Positions 26,560-40,675 of a stretch of DNA of 64,000 nt are shown piece after piece. Both the position numbers and the translations under genes were made by a program. Within the stretch, counting starts at the first letter, position 1. The number at the start of each line of letters is the position of its first letter. The notes beneath the pieces were generated by a model. The model had not been told where the DNA came from, searched no databases, and worked only from the letters and a program-made list of their open reading frames with translations. Origin of the DNA: Macquaria australasica (Eukaryota; Chordata; Actinopteri; Centrarchiformes; Percichthyidae). The stretch lies in contig SEMN01000070.1 in the NCBI GenBank assembly GCA_005408345.1, positions 549,001 through 613,000 on the forward strand, written 5' to 3'.

Positions 26560-26845
26560 AGGGGCATGAGCATGGATGAAATGTGGACGGATGTGAATGA
26601 AAAACCAGAGCAAGAAGCTAAAGCAGGAGTGCCTACTGATTGAAATTAATGTACAGTGGGAGAACTCAGAGACAGGTGTATAGTAAATAAATAAATGTAT
26701 GGGTTTTGTTTGTGATATTTATTTGCTTTTGAGAGAATGTGAGTGGCTCATCAAATCAAGGTGATAATAATAAAATAAACTGAATTTGTGTTTTAATTTG
26801 ATGCTTTCACAGTGTTTCAAAGCCATTTTACCGCTGCTGAATAAA
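26560..26845 (+). other. chst15: chst15 3' UTR with clustered poly(A) signals
   Basis: Downstream of the chst15 stop the sequence becomes AT-rich. It carries AATAAA hexamers at 26686-26691 and 26690-26695, at 26769-26774 and 26774-26779, and at 26840-26845. Any of the three clusters could direct cleavage, so the 3' UTR would be about 130-310 nt. Which one is used cannot be told from sequence. Confidence 0.55.
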
Positions 26846-27365
26846 AGTCCACAAGATGCACTGTTACAATCTCCACAAATTCATGAATCTACACCTGGAT
26901 CTGGATACATCTGGATAAAGTTTTCACTTCATTTATGGCTCAAGAGGCTCGTTTGAATATCTATATATGGGGATGATGCTGTGATTTGAACTTGGATTTT
27001 ATGGGAAATGGGCACTTTTATTGTCCATTTCCCCTAAATATTAGCTAGAAAGATACACAAAAAAGAATTTATACTTGTAATATTACATTTCAGAGACTGG
27101 AAGAGAAAGTCAACAGTCCTCACATGAAAGGGTGACATATTTTTACATTTATAATGTATGTATTTATAATTACAGCACTGGTTTGTGCACAAAGTGGGTC
27201 TGGGTAAAGTCATCAAGGAACATTTTGAAAGCCAAGATATTTCAATACCAGCAGTTGAAGTGTTAAAACCTCTTAAACCTCACTGACCTGACAGTTGGTC
27301 AGTCAGTACAAACTCATAGCACACACTGTTTCAACCCACACAACTTGGATTTAATACCAAAGTAG

Positions 27366-27680
27366 TACTGAAATGATTAGTCCATAATCGATTGATCACT
27401 CAAGTCATTTATAAAGCAAACTTTTTCTGGTTCCATTTTCTCAGATGTGAGGATTTGCTGCTTTTTCTCTGTTTTATACAATTTTGAATTGAATATCTTT
27501 GTGTTTTGGACTGTTGGTCATACTAAAAGTGCAATTTGAAGATGTCACCTTGGGTTCTGTGAGATTCTGATTTTGGCATTTTTCGCTATTTTCTGACATT
27601 TGATAGACTAGACAATGAATTACCTTTTGTTTAAAATCAACAACAGATAAACTGACAATGCAAATAAGTGTTTGTTGAAG
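27366..27680. repeat. Interspersed repeat family B, diverged copy
   Basis: Keeps AATGATTAGTCCATAATCGA, a TTTGTGTTTTGGACTGTTGG block, GAAGATGTCACCTTGGGTTC and TTTTCTGACATTTGATAGAC, in the order expected for the family. The termini are eroded. Confidence 0.6.
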
Positions 27681-27704
27681 TACGACTTCCCCAAAGTGTC
27701 TAAA

Positions 27705-27925
27705 GATACCAAACATGTCATGCTGAATTCTGGGGAAATGTGCCTAAAATGATACATATACTTGATAATATTTCCATGTTATTGGATGGTGCAGCCATAA
27801 AAAACATGGAGTCTTGAGGTTGGAATTTCACTCATATATATATAGCTTCAATGAATAGCTGGAATAAAAAAGGAAACCGAATATACAGAAAATGATACTG
27901 TCAGACAATGTGGAATAAGCATTTT
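27705..27925 (+). repeat. Interspersed repeat family E, copy 1
   Basis: Matches the second half of 32915-33400. Shared blocks: CATGCTGAATTCTGG, TGATAATATTTCCATG, TGGTGCAGCCATAAA, GGAGTCTTGAGGTTGG, CAATGAATAGCTGGAA and GTCAGACAATGTGGAATAAG. Confidence 0.6.
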
Positions 27926-30404
27926 AATAACCTTACAGCTAAAGGGGAAAACTGGATGGTACGGAGTGAAAAATATACAAAAACGGCAATGTAGGGTAGA
28001 GTAGATTTTGTACAAATATTGGTAAGAGTGACATCATGTTCATGTTCTGGGATTAATCACAAGAGGGCACTAAAACACAGGTCATAACGCCAGTAACTCA
28101 ACAGCCAAACACTCTGTTCCACAGACCTGTTTTTACTGTGATATTTCACAGTGTTATATGTAGGATACAGTATAGGTCAATACAGCCTCCCCATACAGAA
28201 TAATAAATCATGTTTTCCTTTCTCACTTATGAGGATTTCATATAGCCGTCATTAAGGGCTGATGGGGACACATCACCAGGTATATCTTTAGGCTGCTCGA
28301 TCATTGCAATAATAAAACATAAAGATGCTGTATGGTACATTAAACAAACCAAATGCAGTATGACCAAACCAAAAGGAGTGTATCCAGGGGAGAGAGGGAG
28401 TTTATTAGTATAGCAGATAATCAGACCAGATGAGACAAATGTCCCTGATGACCCGGCTCCACCCTCCAGGCACCGGACTGAACCCTACAATCAAATTCCT
28501 CCAGGTGATCATGATTATTATATGTATTTATTATCTGCCACAAATATTTACACAGAAAATCACACAGACTAAAGAGTGCAATGCAATTGTATAGAGGTAC
28601 CCACAGTAATACACCTATACAGTATATACCCACATTGGTACACACATACATCACTAGCCTATATCTGATGTAGGTGAGCTTAATAAAGATTCTGGGAGCA
28701 TTATTTTGTGTATGGGAACATTTTCTAAGCAAATGTTTCATTTCTGTCATTTCCACTGAGAGCAAAACAAACAGATGAAATGCAAGTGTTTGGCATTAAT
28801 CCATAAACTAATTTCTATGCATTTCATGATTTTATCATATTGTAGATGAGATTTAGTTTTGTGAAGATTTATTTTGGAGATTAGCTTCTCAGGTTTGATG
28901 AGAGATTTGCATTGTTTAATTAATGGTAACCACATATGTATTATATGTTATATGCTGTTTGGGAACTACATAATATGGTGCACCTTGCTTGTGATGTTAA
29001 TGATGGTTAAGATTGGAGGAGTGATATGATGTAAGACAGTGAGATGATCTATTACGTTTGGTTGTAAGTGTTCAGTTTTCCTGCTGCTGAAGCTGACCAA
29101 AGTGGACCAATTGACACAGATGAAGCTGCCCCGTGCTTTTGCTTTACCCTCATCCTGAAAGTAGTTTTAATTTAGTGACTATTAAGTTATAGTTAACGCT
29201 AAGAGTAACCAGCGGTCCAATATTTTGTATATGATATGATTTATTCAAGCATTGCTTGTAAAGAGCTGTGATGCTGTCGTGAAATGCTCCTGCCACAGAA
29301 ACTGTAATTTGCTTGAGAATTGTTCAATATATTTGTCATAACCCATCCTGTGGGCCATGACAAAAACAGGAAACGGGACACGCAAATACTGGCAAAGTGA
29401 TTATATATTGCAATAAAGGAAATAAGCTAAGAAGTAAATTTGAATGTGAGGTGTGTTAGTTAGTGGCAATGTCAGTAAAAGCTGTTAAAAGGAGATTGCA
29501 GCTACAGGCGGAGAAGAGAGGAAGTCATTCTCATTCTTGCTGGTGGTTTCATACTACATACTATATACTGGACCCAGGTGCTCCAGATCTGGTTGGTCAC
29601 TGCAATCAGGCTCCTCGGGCACCATAAAGATAACATGCAAATTTGCATATCAGCAGACTGGGCACAATGACTTTTATTTGATTTCAGCAGAAGAGTCAAG
29701 AGAGCTGCAAAGCAGTACTGTGATAAAGGCAGAGAAAATAAAACTATTTTAGCTTAATCTTCTTGCCTGTGATCCCCAGCACTATTTTTTAAGTCATGGA
29801 AAAACAACACTGTGTCTTACATAATGAACTGCTTTCACATTTATTGTTTAAAGGACTCATTTGCTTTCAGTTTAAATAGAATTACCGTCTCATTATGTTG
29901 CACTAAGCATATGAAATACTATCAGAGCTTTGCTTGCTTAAACTGATACTTTACACGGACTCATGTGAACACTTTTCTACAGCCCTTTACTGTCATTTGA
30001 GGAAATTAAAACCCTTAACTGTGCATCACTTGATGGGTTGGCTACCTATTACATTTAGCACCATTCAGATTACAGGTGACATTTTCCCATTGTCGCTGTC
30101 AACATGCACTTATTGAGGAAAGAAAATCAACGATCAGAGATTGAGGAGGGGCATGCGCCAGAGAATCACCTTGTTTAGCTCTTTGATTATGTGCATTTAC
30201 AATGTGATTGGTCTCATGGATGATGACAGAGCTCCAGGAGCCGCAGGGCTGAAGAGAGAAAAGCAGTCAGGCATGGCTGATTGCCCTCTTCATGTGATAT
30301 TGATGGCAATCCTCTCCAGGATTTTCAAAGGCGGAAGAAGCCGATAAGGTGTCTTTTGACATTCCTTAATTTTGTCAAGGACATATGACATTGTAGTGTG
30401 TACA

Positions 30405-30407
<3 letters not shown>

Positions 30408-30443
<36 letters not shown>
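30408..30443. repeat. (TG)n microsatellite
   Basis: About 18 uninterrupted TG units. Confidence 0.95.
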
Positions 30444-30445
<2 letters not shown>

Positions 30446-30562
30446 TTTAGCAGCTAGAATGATGTGAGAGTCAACTGAGCGTCCATCCCTTTTTCTGGCG
30501 TCATTCCTCTTCACACCCAGTTTCACAGTTTTAAGTCACACCTGGGAACTGACAAGAAAAAA

Positions 30563-30588
30563 CATCATCATCATCGTCATCATCATCT
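30563..30588. repeat. (CAT)n short tandem repeat
   Basis: About eight trinucleotide units with one CGT interruption. Confidence 0.85.
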
Positions 30589-32914
30589 ACTGTCCACTGA
30601 GCAGCTTCACTACAGCGGTCTGATGTCCAGTGCCTTGCTCAACGGCACATTGAAGCTGGTCACTCAGAGTGAGGTGTGTATTTCTCATCACTTCCAAATG
30701 GAAAACTGTTGCTGCACACCGACAGCTGAGATTCAACAAATTTAGAGTCCAAAATAAACAATGTTTTCATCGGCACAATCGAGTAGAGAAAGCTAGAAAT
30801 GTCACATCACACACATGTTAAAATATGCTACAAGATTCAGTAAAAACAGGCTTTTTTCACAGATACAGACATGTCACAGTAGGAAAATCATAGGTGTAAA
30901 TAATGAAATGAACGATGGCTGAATTCCATTTAGCTGCTTCAGTTTCAGGGTCCTGGTATTGTGCATCCTGGCTCACTGTCATACTGTCATGACTTACTGT
31001 GAAAAAGGACTTGTTGATGCCCCTCTACAATCACTTATCATCACTTGACAATATTGATTACATACAAGTATTTATTGGTTTTACCTGTTTTAATTTTTTT
31101 TAACTTTTTTTTACTGCTATTTTGTGTTTTTTTCTTATTCCTAACTGACATCTCTTTTTATTCAGTTTTACTGATGGATGAGGCTGTTTTGGTGTGACTG
31201 TTTTTGCCATGCTACAAGCCTAATTTCCCATGCGGGTCAATGAAGACTTAACTGAACCGATTTCTACTATCTTGTAAAGATAGGCTTTAGGTTCAAGTAT
31301 CATGACATTTTTCACTGATTATATCATCTATCAGTTGGCAGTCCACTAATGCAATAGTATTCATTATTATGGTGTGTATTTCAATTATTTTTTATTCATT
31401 CATTTACTAATTTTCTTTCGACAATTTCCCAGCCTGTCCATGTATTTGCTGGTAATGTGTAACATCTCTAACTGACTGGTTACTCTAACCCACAAGACCT
31501 GTCATGCTTTATTATGTCCAAACAGTTTTTCCCAACAGTGATAATGGTTTGAAATGATGATGTTCATGTGATGAATACTTTTGCAGTTTTTTTTTTACAG
31601 TCTGTGTTGATTCACACATCTCATCCTTTGCTTAAAATATCTTCCTACTTGGTTTTGTTTGGCACTTCTGTACGGCTCATCTGTGATGACCTGAGGTAGA
31701 TTACGCATGTTGGTGAAGAAAAAGGCAATTGAAGCTTTGGAGCATCCTCAACTCATTGATTAGTGAATCAATGGAGGACACAATGAATAAAAATAATTAG
31801 CCTAGACCCTAGAGCACCAGAAGCTCAAAGCTACTGAAGGAGACAGAGGCGTAATGGAAGAAGGAGGGAAAAGAGGAGAAACATCCTAAAGGATAGACCT
31901 ATTATTAGAATAGTAATGGGTTATGTTACCTGTTCACCACTGACATAATGCTGTTATTCAGTTATGAATACAGATTTTTGTATAGGACTACAGGCTTAAA
32001 TCACGTTTTAAATTATTTTTTTTATGTTACTTAAATCAATAGTTACTTAATGTTTAACAAACAAACAAAAAAAGGAAAACATGGTCAAAGTAAGAGCAAC
32101 GTTTTATAAAAACTGGCTGGCCTCTGGGTTTCAACAGAGCAAACTGTAATAGAAATAACAAGGAAATAATCTTTGTGAAAAGTTTATAATTGGGTTGTTG
32201 GGTTGTTGTTGTAGACGTGTAAACAACCCTGGAGCTACATGGTGCTGAGCGAAAAACAACCCACTTATCAGAACAGAACTCTTGTCCACTCCAACCATAA
32301 AAGTCTGGACTTGACTGGAAAATAAGTTTTGTACAGGGCAGGTAGTAGGAACGAATCATTTTAGGTTGTTCTTTACTGAAAGTTATAAGTAACAAAGTTT
32401 AAAAAGTCCACTGCAGTTGCTGTTGGCTGGCACAGAATTAAAACATTACCCAGTAAAACCTCTTTAAAAAATGTATTTGGTCAGCAGGAGGACACAATGA
32501 CGACAAAGATATAAAAATAGGAAATGAGTTAAAAAAAAAATACAACCATATTCACCTTGTGCAAAAAAGGTAGTTTGAGGCAAGCACGTTAATGTGCAGC
32601 ATCAAGCATGTACGATTTTGTTGTGACATCAGCTGTACTGAGAACAGCAAATTGCAGACATCTGGCACTATGATTCAGATAGTAGGCTTACTCAGCCCAA
32701 TTAATCCAATTATATGACGGTTCATCTCTTCCATGATCAGACAGAGAATCAAACCTGATTCTGAATCATTCTCATAATTGCAACGCCACAAACATTTTGA
32801 GATTCATCTGGTAATTTTTTTTTTATTAATGAAACAACACTTTCTTTTACCTCTCTAAAAAACAAAGACAACAAGAAATGAAGTTTGTGTCCTGTTTGTG
32901 AGAAACCCTCAGCC

Positions 32915-33400
32915 TTAAAGGAAATGTCCACCTTAAAACAGAATTTATATTGTGCTATCTTATTGATTTTTGGACAATAAGGTCAGTATCTGCGAAAATA
33001 TAAAAGTCTCCCTCAGGTGGAAATCAGAGCATCAAGACATGAATTGATGCTGTTCTCCAGAGGCTCTATTCAATCAATACAATTTTTGTTTATCTCAACA
33101 AGCAGCAGCCTGCCAGTGGTCACTCATTATGAATTGATGCTGTCCAGCAAAACACTGTTAGAACTCACACAACTTTGTTTTCAATTTTAGTGAAAATCTG
33201 AATATGTCAGGCTGAATTTTGGAGACATGTATATAAAATGAGGCACAACACACAGAGAATATTTCACCTTGATGGAATAATGCAGCTGTAAAAAAACCAC
33301 AGAGTCTTGGATTTGAAAAGTTCACTCAACGAAGAGCTAGAACAAGCTGATACAGAATATATTTGAGATGTCAGACAGTGTGGAACAAGACTGGCTTAGA
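32915..33400 (+). repeat. Interspersed repeat family E, copy 2
   Basis: Begins near CCTTAAAGGAAATGTCCACC and ends near GTCAGACAGTGTGGAACAAG. The motif GAATTGATGCTGT occurs twice inside, about 80 bp apart. Its right half aligns with copy 1. Class unknown. Confidence 0.6.
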
Positions 33401-36261
33401 TTTACAAATTAAAACTCTAAAGCTTATAGAAATAATATGTGAATTATAATTTTCAGGGGAATTTTCATCTTTGATTTACACTGAACAGAACACAAACATC
33501 TAACCCTCTGTTGAATCAGCCATGTGTTGCAGAGGCGTATGTCCTGACTCTGTGTGCATCGGATCTGTTTCCTCATGACCACCCATCAGCAGCAACAACA
33601 GTCAGCGACATCGAAAGGCGGCATGTCTCGTTTTACGCTTGCAGAGACACACAGAGTAAGAGAATGATAGAGATAAATCTCTGTGTACTACTGGGCCTGA
33701 GCAGAGCCAATCAGTCATGGTTGAACTGTGCTATGACTTCAATTTCAGTGAGAGGAAACTCATCCTGCTTTCTCATTTGATTGCACAATATAGGGGCCCA
33801 CTGCTGGGACTCTGTTTATTTCATTCTGGCAAAATGGAGAAATGCAACATTTTTGTGAATGATTTCTCCATATCAGTGTTACAAAGAAATACACACATGC
33901 TCCACGATATGAACTATAATGTGCAAAAAGCCACACGTGTCTACACATACAGGTCTTTCTACTTTATTCCTTACCTTTACCAATATTAAAACAAACACAA
34001 GCAGAATAACAGTACCACAGTAACACAAATAGATAGAATTACAGAAACAGGAACAAAGAGCCAAAAAGGATTCAAGTTTTCTATCTTTAGCCGGATGTTC
34101 AATTAACCTCTTGAACTCAGATTTTCCCCCAAAGTAGTTTTAGGAAGAAACATTTTTCCTCACTGTAAGATAGCATCACATTTATCTACTTATGTTTACA
34201 CTGAGTGTAATGTTAAAACCCAAGAAGCCATGTTTCTTTTAGGACGATTGTACCAAATGAAAATATTCAAATTTTTGTCCTTAAAACTCTCAATTTCCCT
34301 CAAATTCAGCTTGACATTACCTGGTGTCTTGGGAAACTTGGGAAACTGAGATGAGAATTTAGAAGCTCATCTCGAACATGTGGTGTTTGAACCAGTCGCA
34401 GAGTTTTGTGTTTTGTGCTTTGATAGGATTTAATATTTTTTCTCTATTCCATGAACACATTTTTTTCATTTATAACTAATTATGAATATGTAAGATGGAG
34501 AATCCAAGCCCATGCGCATTAAATGTTTGAATCTTTTTTCATTTTTATAATGATTTTGAAGGAAATGAGTCAAAATGAAAACTGATAGATAGATAAAGTG
34601 AGATAAAGTAATAGTAGACCAAAACATCTACAATGTTGCAAATGTTTTGATTGTCCCAATAGTTAATGCAAGGAAAATCAGTTTGCATAGTAAATGCAAG
34701 CATTAATATTGTATGTTGTCTATACCCGACATATCAAATGGTCTTGTCTCGACATATTTCTTGCCACAGCCCAATCAGTGAAGTCAGATCAGGTGTGATG
34801 GAACTAACTTACTGTGGACGATTGTGTTATTGTGTCACTCAAAGACGGATAGAAGACTTCAGAGGGCTGAACAGTGAGTAATACCAAGGCCACTGAAAAT
34901 AGTCCGTTATTAGAATATTATCGCTCATATTAGGACAGCTCAAAACAGTTCCAGTCAACAGTGTATCCACTGTTCTAAGGCAATGTGCTAGATATAAAAA
35001 AGATAATGTAACAAGGTAATCAAATGAGGAGAACAATATCTGAGCCTCACGAAAATGTCTGTATAATGCACGAGCATGAAGTTTGAGCTCTGAATCCTTG
35101 CTAAACATGATAGAAATGCTACAAATATCTGAATCATACCTAAGAATCAAAATTGTGCCTGACAGCTATAGGTAACATGTTTTCTTCACTTTGACTTGAA
35201 TGTCAAATGTAAAACTCTCCGTCGTTCACAGACACACACATCATGTTTCCAAAAGTTACATGGCCCTGAAACCATGGCAACTGAGGTTATGTTTTATTCT
35301 TTGGTGTTGTGCAGGGCAGCACATTTTTTTTGTCTGCCATAAATCACACTTTCTCACCAGTGTGTGACAATTGAGTATCTGTCAATATCAATCTGCATCT
35401 GTCATTTGAGCTGCTGTGTTGATTTACTTCTGACTCATTCATCTCCTTCCTCCCAAATAGTAATTATGTAGAAATTAAAATGCAATGATAGTCTCTTTTG
35501 TAATGCGATAATGTGACAAATTGTGACTCAGATTTGTATGAAATATGAATCTATTTTGTTGTTTTGTTTTTATTAATGTCACTGCATTTAAATTTTGACA
35601 TTTGGTAATGACACAGTTATGAAATCTGAATCTATCACATTTTATGTTCAGGATAATAACTGAAGAATATTAAAATCTCCCTGGAGAAGATTTATATAAA
35701 TCTCCTGTACTGTGTAAACGACTTCTAAGATCCTGCGCCTTATTAAAAAATCTTACATACACATACATGCAGTATGTTGTCTCTTTCCCGCTTTATGGTT
35801 AGTACATTAGATCAGGTCTTTCCCATACTAGCGTACATATCTTCATTCCTCTCACTCCTTATTAGTGAGAGATGTGGCCAGTGGACCCATGGAAATGGAT
35901 GAGGAGCCTTCATAGTTCTCAGCAGGTGATGATGTTTCCCTTCTGTCCGGTTTAATGACACACCAGTCTTGTTATTCCCCTTCCTTTTTAGTTCTCTCTC
36001 TACACATCTACACAAACATGCACACACATGCCTGCTAATGGATGTCCGCTGCGGTCAGTGATGTTGCTTGTATTAATTGAGTGAAGGCTCACTGGAGTGT
36101 GTGCGTGTGTGTGTTACATGTACATGCATGCTGATGTGTGCACAATCCAGAGAGTTTGCAAGGACAGCCGCAGTAGTTAGCACATCACAGACGAACACAT
36201 ACATACCATTAATACTCCATAACCATCAATCTCCAGCCATAGACTTGCACTATGTTCGATT

Positions 36262-36875
36262 TGCATAGCAGGTATAATGTTTACCACGCTCACCATCTTA
36301 CTTTGGTGTTTTAGCTAAGATTTACTAAATTGCACTAAACACAAATTTAAATGTTGGCCTCATGATAGCGCTAGGTGAAAAGTCGAGGGAGCACCGGAGT
36401 GAATCGAATTCATCAGGGAACCATGAATATCCGTACCAAATTTTATGGCAATCCATCCAAATGCTGTCGAAACATTTCACTCTAAACGACAAATGTCAAC
36501 CTCATTGTGGTGCTAGAGGAAAAGTCAAGGGATCACCAAACTTAGTCGGATACAAAATGCCATCTGCTGGTGGTGCTAGAGGAAAATTCTGAGGATCGCC
36601 AAAGTCTCGGGGCACTATGACACTATGAATGTCTGTGCCAAATTTCATGGCAATCCATTAAATAGTTGTCCACATATTTCTCTAAAAGCCCAAAATGTCA
36701 ACCTCATGGTGACACTTCAAGGTATCACCAAAGTCAGTAGGATTCATCGTCTTGGGACCATGAAAATCTGTACAAAATGTTATGGCAATCCATCCAATGA
36801 TTGTGGCGATATTTCAGTCTGGACCAAAGTGGTGGACTGACTGACTGACATTGCCATCCATAGATCTGTTAGCAT
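36262..36875 (-). repeat. Interspersed repeat family A with tandem internal units
   Basis: Starts GCAGGTATAATGTTTACCAC and ends CAGTCTGGACCAAAGTGGTG ... CATTGCCATCC. Between them a unit of roughly 110-150 bp recurs about three to four times. Each unit carries TGGCAATCCAT, AATGTCAACCTCAT, GAAAAGTC and ATCACCAAA-type blocks. Confidence 0.8.
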
Positions 36876-37000
36876 GAATAAAAATGTGTAAAAAGATGTG
36901 ATGCACCAACAACAGCTTAGAAAACAAATAGTAGTACTAAACCACTGGAAACACAGGTTTTTTTTTAGTATTGGGTGATGTTTCAAACTTGAAATTGGTT

Positions 37001-37325
37001 GCAATCTATCCATTATCTGTGCCCACTTATCCTGTGCAGGGTCATGAGGGGCTGGAGTCTATCCCAGCTCACGCTAGGTGAGAGGCAGCGAATACTCTGG
37101 ACAGGTTGGCAGTCTAACAAGGCTGACACATAGACAAAGCAATCACACCTACAGTTTCCAGTTCATCTGTCCTACATGTGTTTAGACTGTGGGAGGAAAC
37201 TGGAGCCCTCAGAGGAAACCCATGCAGACACTGGGGAACATGAGAACTCCATGCCGGTGGATGAACCCAGGGTCTTCTTGCTGTGGAGCAATACCGCTAA
37301 CCACTGCACTTCTTGATTCCACAGG
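37001..37325. repeat. Widespread aquatic-vertebrate interspersed repeat (family G)
   Basis: Contains CCACTTATCCTGTGCAGGGT, GGGGCTGGAGTCTATCCCAG, ACTGTGGGAGGAAACTGGAG, AACCCATGCAGACACTGGGG and ACCGCTAACCACTGCAC in the order known from a very common fish repeat. I cannot name its class with certainty. It directly follows the family A copy, 125 bp away. Confidence 0.75.
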
Positions 37326-40300
37326 TGTTGAAAATTTTCCACTTGAAGTCGCACCTCAGCTGCTACAGACATGACTTGCATCATATCAGATCAACTCCCT
37401 TTTTTGTTAGATAATTCAAACATTTTTCTTGTGTGTACTTATGATTTACATCAGGGAAATTGCCAGAAAGGCATCTGCAAATCCAGGTCTCCTTTGGTTG
37501 TTGTTATCAAGTGTTTAACAGTAATTCCCCTTTTCACAAGACATGAGCTTGCTTGTTCATCTGACCTCTGTGAGAGCGGCTTATTCATGTGTAACCACTG
37601 TTCTCCAGAAAGTGGCTCTGTTGTCTCCACATCTTTTCATTGCTGAGGTCTCTCCTAATGAAATGACTTGATGGATTTTCCCTAAGCCATGGGCTCTTAG
37701 CAGGCTGAAACAATGATTGTGTAGATCAGTTTTGTTCTCTGTTCTTTTGATAGATTCCCAATCCCTCCCATTTGGGTTTTTTCTGTCCCTTGTAATGGCA
37801 ATCTCATTACATTTCTCTTTTAGATATCCTCTGTGGTCGAGGGTATTGACTGAGTGGAACAGGGCTGGAAAAAGACATATATGGTCACTGAGCTGAAGTC
37901 ACATCCTGTTGCATTTGAACGTCACACTCTCCTCACCACATTGTGCCATTCAGCATTAGTGGCTATTCTTTTTTCTCCCAGGGCATGCAACTGTGAATGC
38001 TATCTATTAAAATATAACAAAACCCTGAGTGGTGTCTTCACTTCTACTTTACCTTTAGCCCTCTCTGAACTCTAAACACACCTTTAAAAAGGACATGTCC
38101 TCCCTGTGTCAGTTTAGATGTGCCCCTCTTTGGTCTCAATTATTGTCTGATGGGATTTCTAATGGTACCTCATGTCAGAGTGGGTCTTTTTGACACATTG
38201 TTATCGCACTCAGCCTTCACTGCAGCTGACAGCAGGGTAATGAAAAATGTGGAATCACCTGTCAGATGCATTTCATAGCATGTGCTCATAGCCTTAGGTT
38301 TATCTAAGGGTTTTTGTAGCAAAGTGACACAAGGCAAAGGTACAACAGTGAGTGTATTTGATACTGGGGAAATAAGTAAAGTTGCTGTGAATGGATATGA
38401 GATTGAAAACAACACTTTTCATAGAATAATTACATTATAGTAGTGCCACTGTGGCACTGATTTCTCCAATTACTGCATGTGACAAATAAAGCCGTGGACT
38501 TTGAAACATCTCATGAATGTTGAGCAAAAGAAATGGCTTTCATTTAAATTGAAACACTGTCGAGTCAAGTTAATGGATTTAAGCAAGTTGGGAGTCTGCG
38601 TGCAGCGCTCCATCAATGAAGTAGGAGGCGGCTGTCTGAATATGTGCCTTGTATACTGGGCAGCACTGGTAAACATGGGCAGCATGCTAACTGGAGACAT
38701 GAAGGTCAGAACAGACTCAGAAAAGACCAGACAGCATTTGTCGCACTTAGCTTGGTATCAGTTTGTTTGAATCTGACTTAAAACACCAGAAACAAGGTGT
38801 TCAGATGCAGCTGTGTTACAGCTGATAAAATTGTACTTTCTCAGCCCACTTCATTTAACATGTACAAGCTGTGGCTTACATTACTTTAGAGGGAAATATT
38901 TTTTTTGAAGAATTCATCTCTGTCTTAGGAGAGTCATCTTACATCTTACCGTACCAAATTCTAATCTGTAGTACATTTATTCATCCCTCTGTATATGGCA
39001 CGCTACAGCAGAATATTTATCTTTCTGCCACCCACACAAGCCCTGCAAACACTAGATAAATGAAACAGTAAAGCTTTTTTCCAACATGAGACCTATATTT
39101 CACCAGAGAAAGTCATGCCATGTGAATAGTAATAGTCATACCATAGAAAAGTCACATAGTCTATTATTTACTTATTCATTATCAGTTTATATTATAATTG
39201 CTACTATTCCTTCTAGCTAACCTACATTGTCAAAAGAGAAATCACTTAATAAATAAATTAAACATTCCTTCAAAATGTCCCAACTATGTGTCATGGTGCT
39301 TTAATTATTTGATACCAATCAAAAGTTTCACTGGGAACCATCTGTTGTACATCCAAATCATGCATTCACCGAAACTTTCCCCAGTTATTGTATCTTCTGA
39401 TCATTAAACAGATGGTTGGAAATGATTCACTCTGAAGACTGAAGCCACATACATCATACTCTCATTAACTGTCAGCGGCTCTCAGAGCAGCAGGCACAGT
39501 TAAAGTCACACTAGGCCTAGTCAATGTGGCCATGCAGGATATCACTGAGTGCTCTCGAGTATTCTTTAAAAAGCACTCATGATACCCGTAGCAAGCATTT
39601 GAATGCAAATCGATTCACTTGGTATTCGCATGCAAATAAAAGCCTTGTGGTTACACCTTAATGTGTCAGCTGTCTTGTCTTGAATTTTGATTAGGAATAA
39701 AAAAGTAGCTTTTTTTTTTTACCCTCTGATCTATTTTTAAGCACAAACTCTAGCAGAATTCCCTACCCTGGAGTTTTGCTGTTGTTTGATTCAGGGCTGC
39801 ACTACTCAGCTGTGGATGTGACTCAGACGCGAAGCTACGCTTATAGGAGCAGCTAGTGTCTTGTCTCTGCTTCAGCTGAAAAGATATGATGCAGCCCCAG
39901 GAGAATAAGAAGACTCTGTGTTTGTGTATTTTTTGTGAGTAAAGCCTCATCTTTTCTTTACTATACATCTGCGTGTCTGTCTTTCCTTTTTCCTCTCTCT
40001 ATTCCCTTCTCTAGCATCAAAATTCAGGACAAACAAAATGGTGATTAAGTCTCTAGCACATATACACAACCTGATAAGTGTAAAGGGTGTCATTAGGACA
40101 GAACACGCATATAATTTCAATATTGAACCCGTCTGCTGATTATTCTGAGGCAATTGCTGGAAAGGTGGATCTTATACATCTTATAGCTGGACACTGGTCT
40201 AATCTATTCACATAAAGGCCAGATTGGGTTAATTCTTAAGTGCCTTCATTGCTTTGAATCTGGAACAATGTGGTGCTCAGGTTGTGCAGAGTGCTGCCAG

Positions 40301-40534
40301 GCGATTATCTATTTTTGCAGAAGAGAAACCCGGCACATCTTGATTGGTACTTGTGTGGAGTATGGGAAAACTCAGATCATTAATGCAGCTACTATTAAAT
40401 GCATGTGTCTACCATGAGTGTCTGTGCTTATGTCAACATTTCTGTCACTGAATGAGAAATGTGTAGAATAAAGAAATGGTCATGATCAGGGTTCATTGCA
40501 AAAACTTGCAGCTATAATATCACTGGTGTATAGA

Positions 40535-40600
40535 TTGCATTACATTCATTTGGCAGATGCTCTGGTCCAAATACAATTAATACAGTTATATAAAGAGAAC
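40535..40600 (+). repeat. Short teleost repeat fragment
   Basis: CATTACATTCATTTGGCAGA followed by TGCTCTGGTCCAAATACAAT resembles a frequent fish repeat segment (CATTTGGCAGACGCTTTTGTC-like). It lies just upstream of a family A element. Confidence 0.4.
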
Positions 40601-40675
40601 TAAAATATGGCAGCGTTTTTTGATGCTATTTATTTTTTTAACCCATGTCATCAAAACCATGTCATGTAGATTTTT

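Noticed and set aside
30290..30526. ORF with a His-Thr repeat
   Set aside because: It is a translation of the TG microsatellite.
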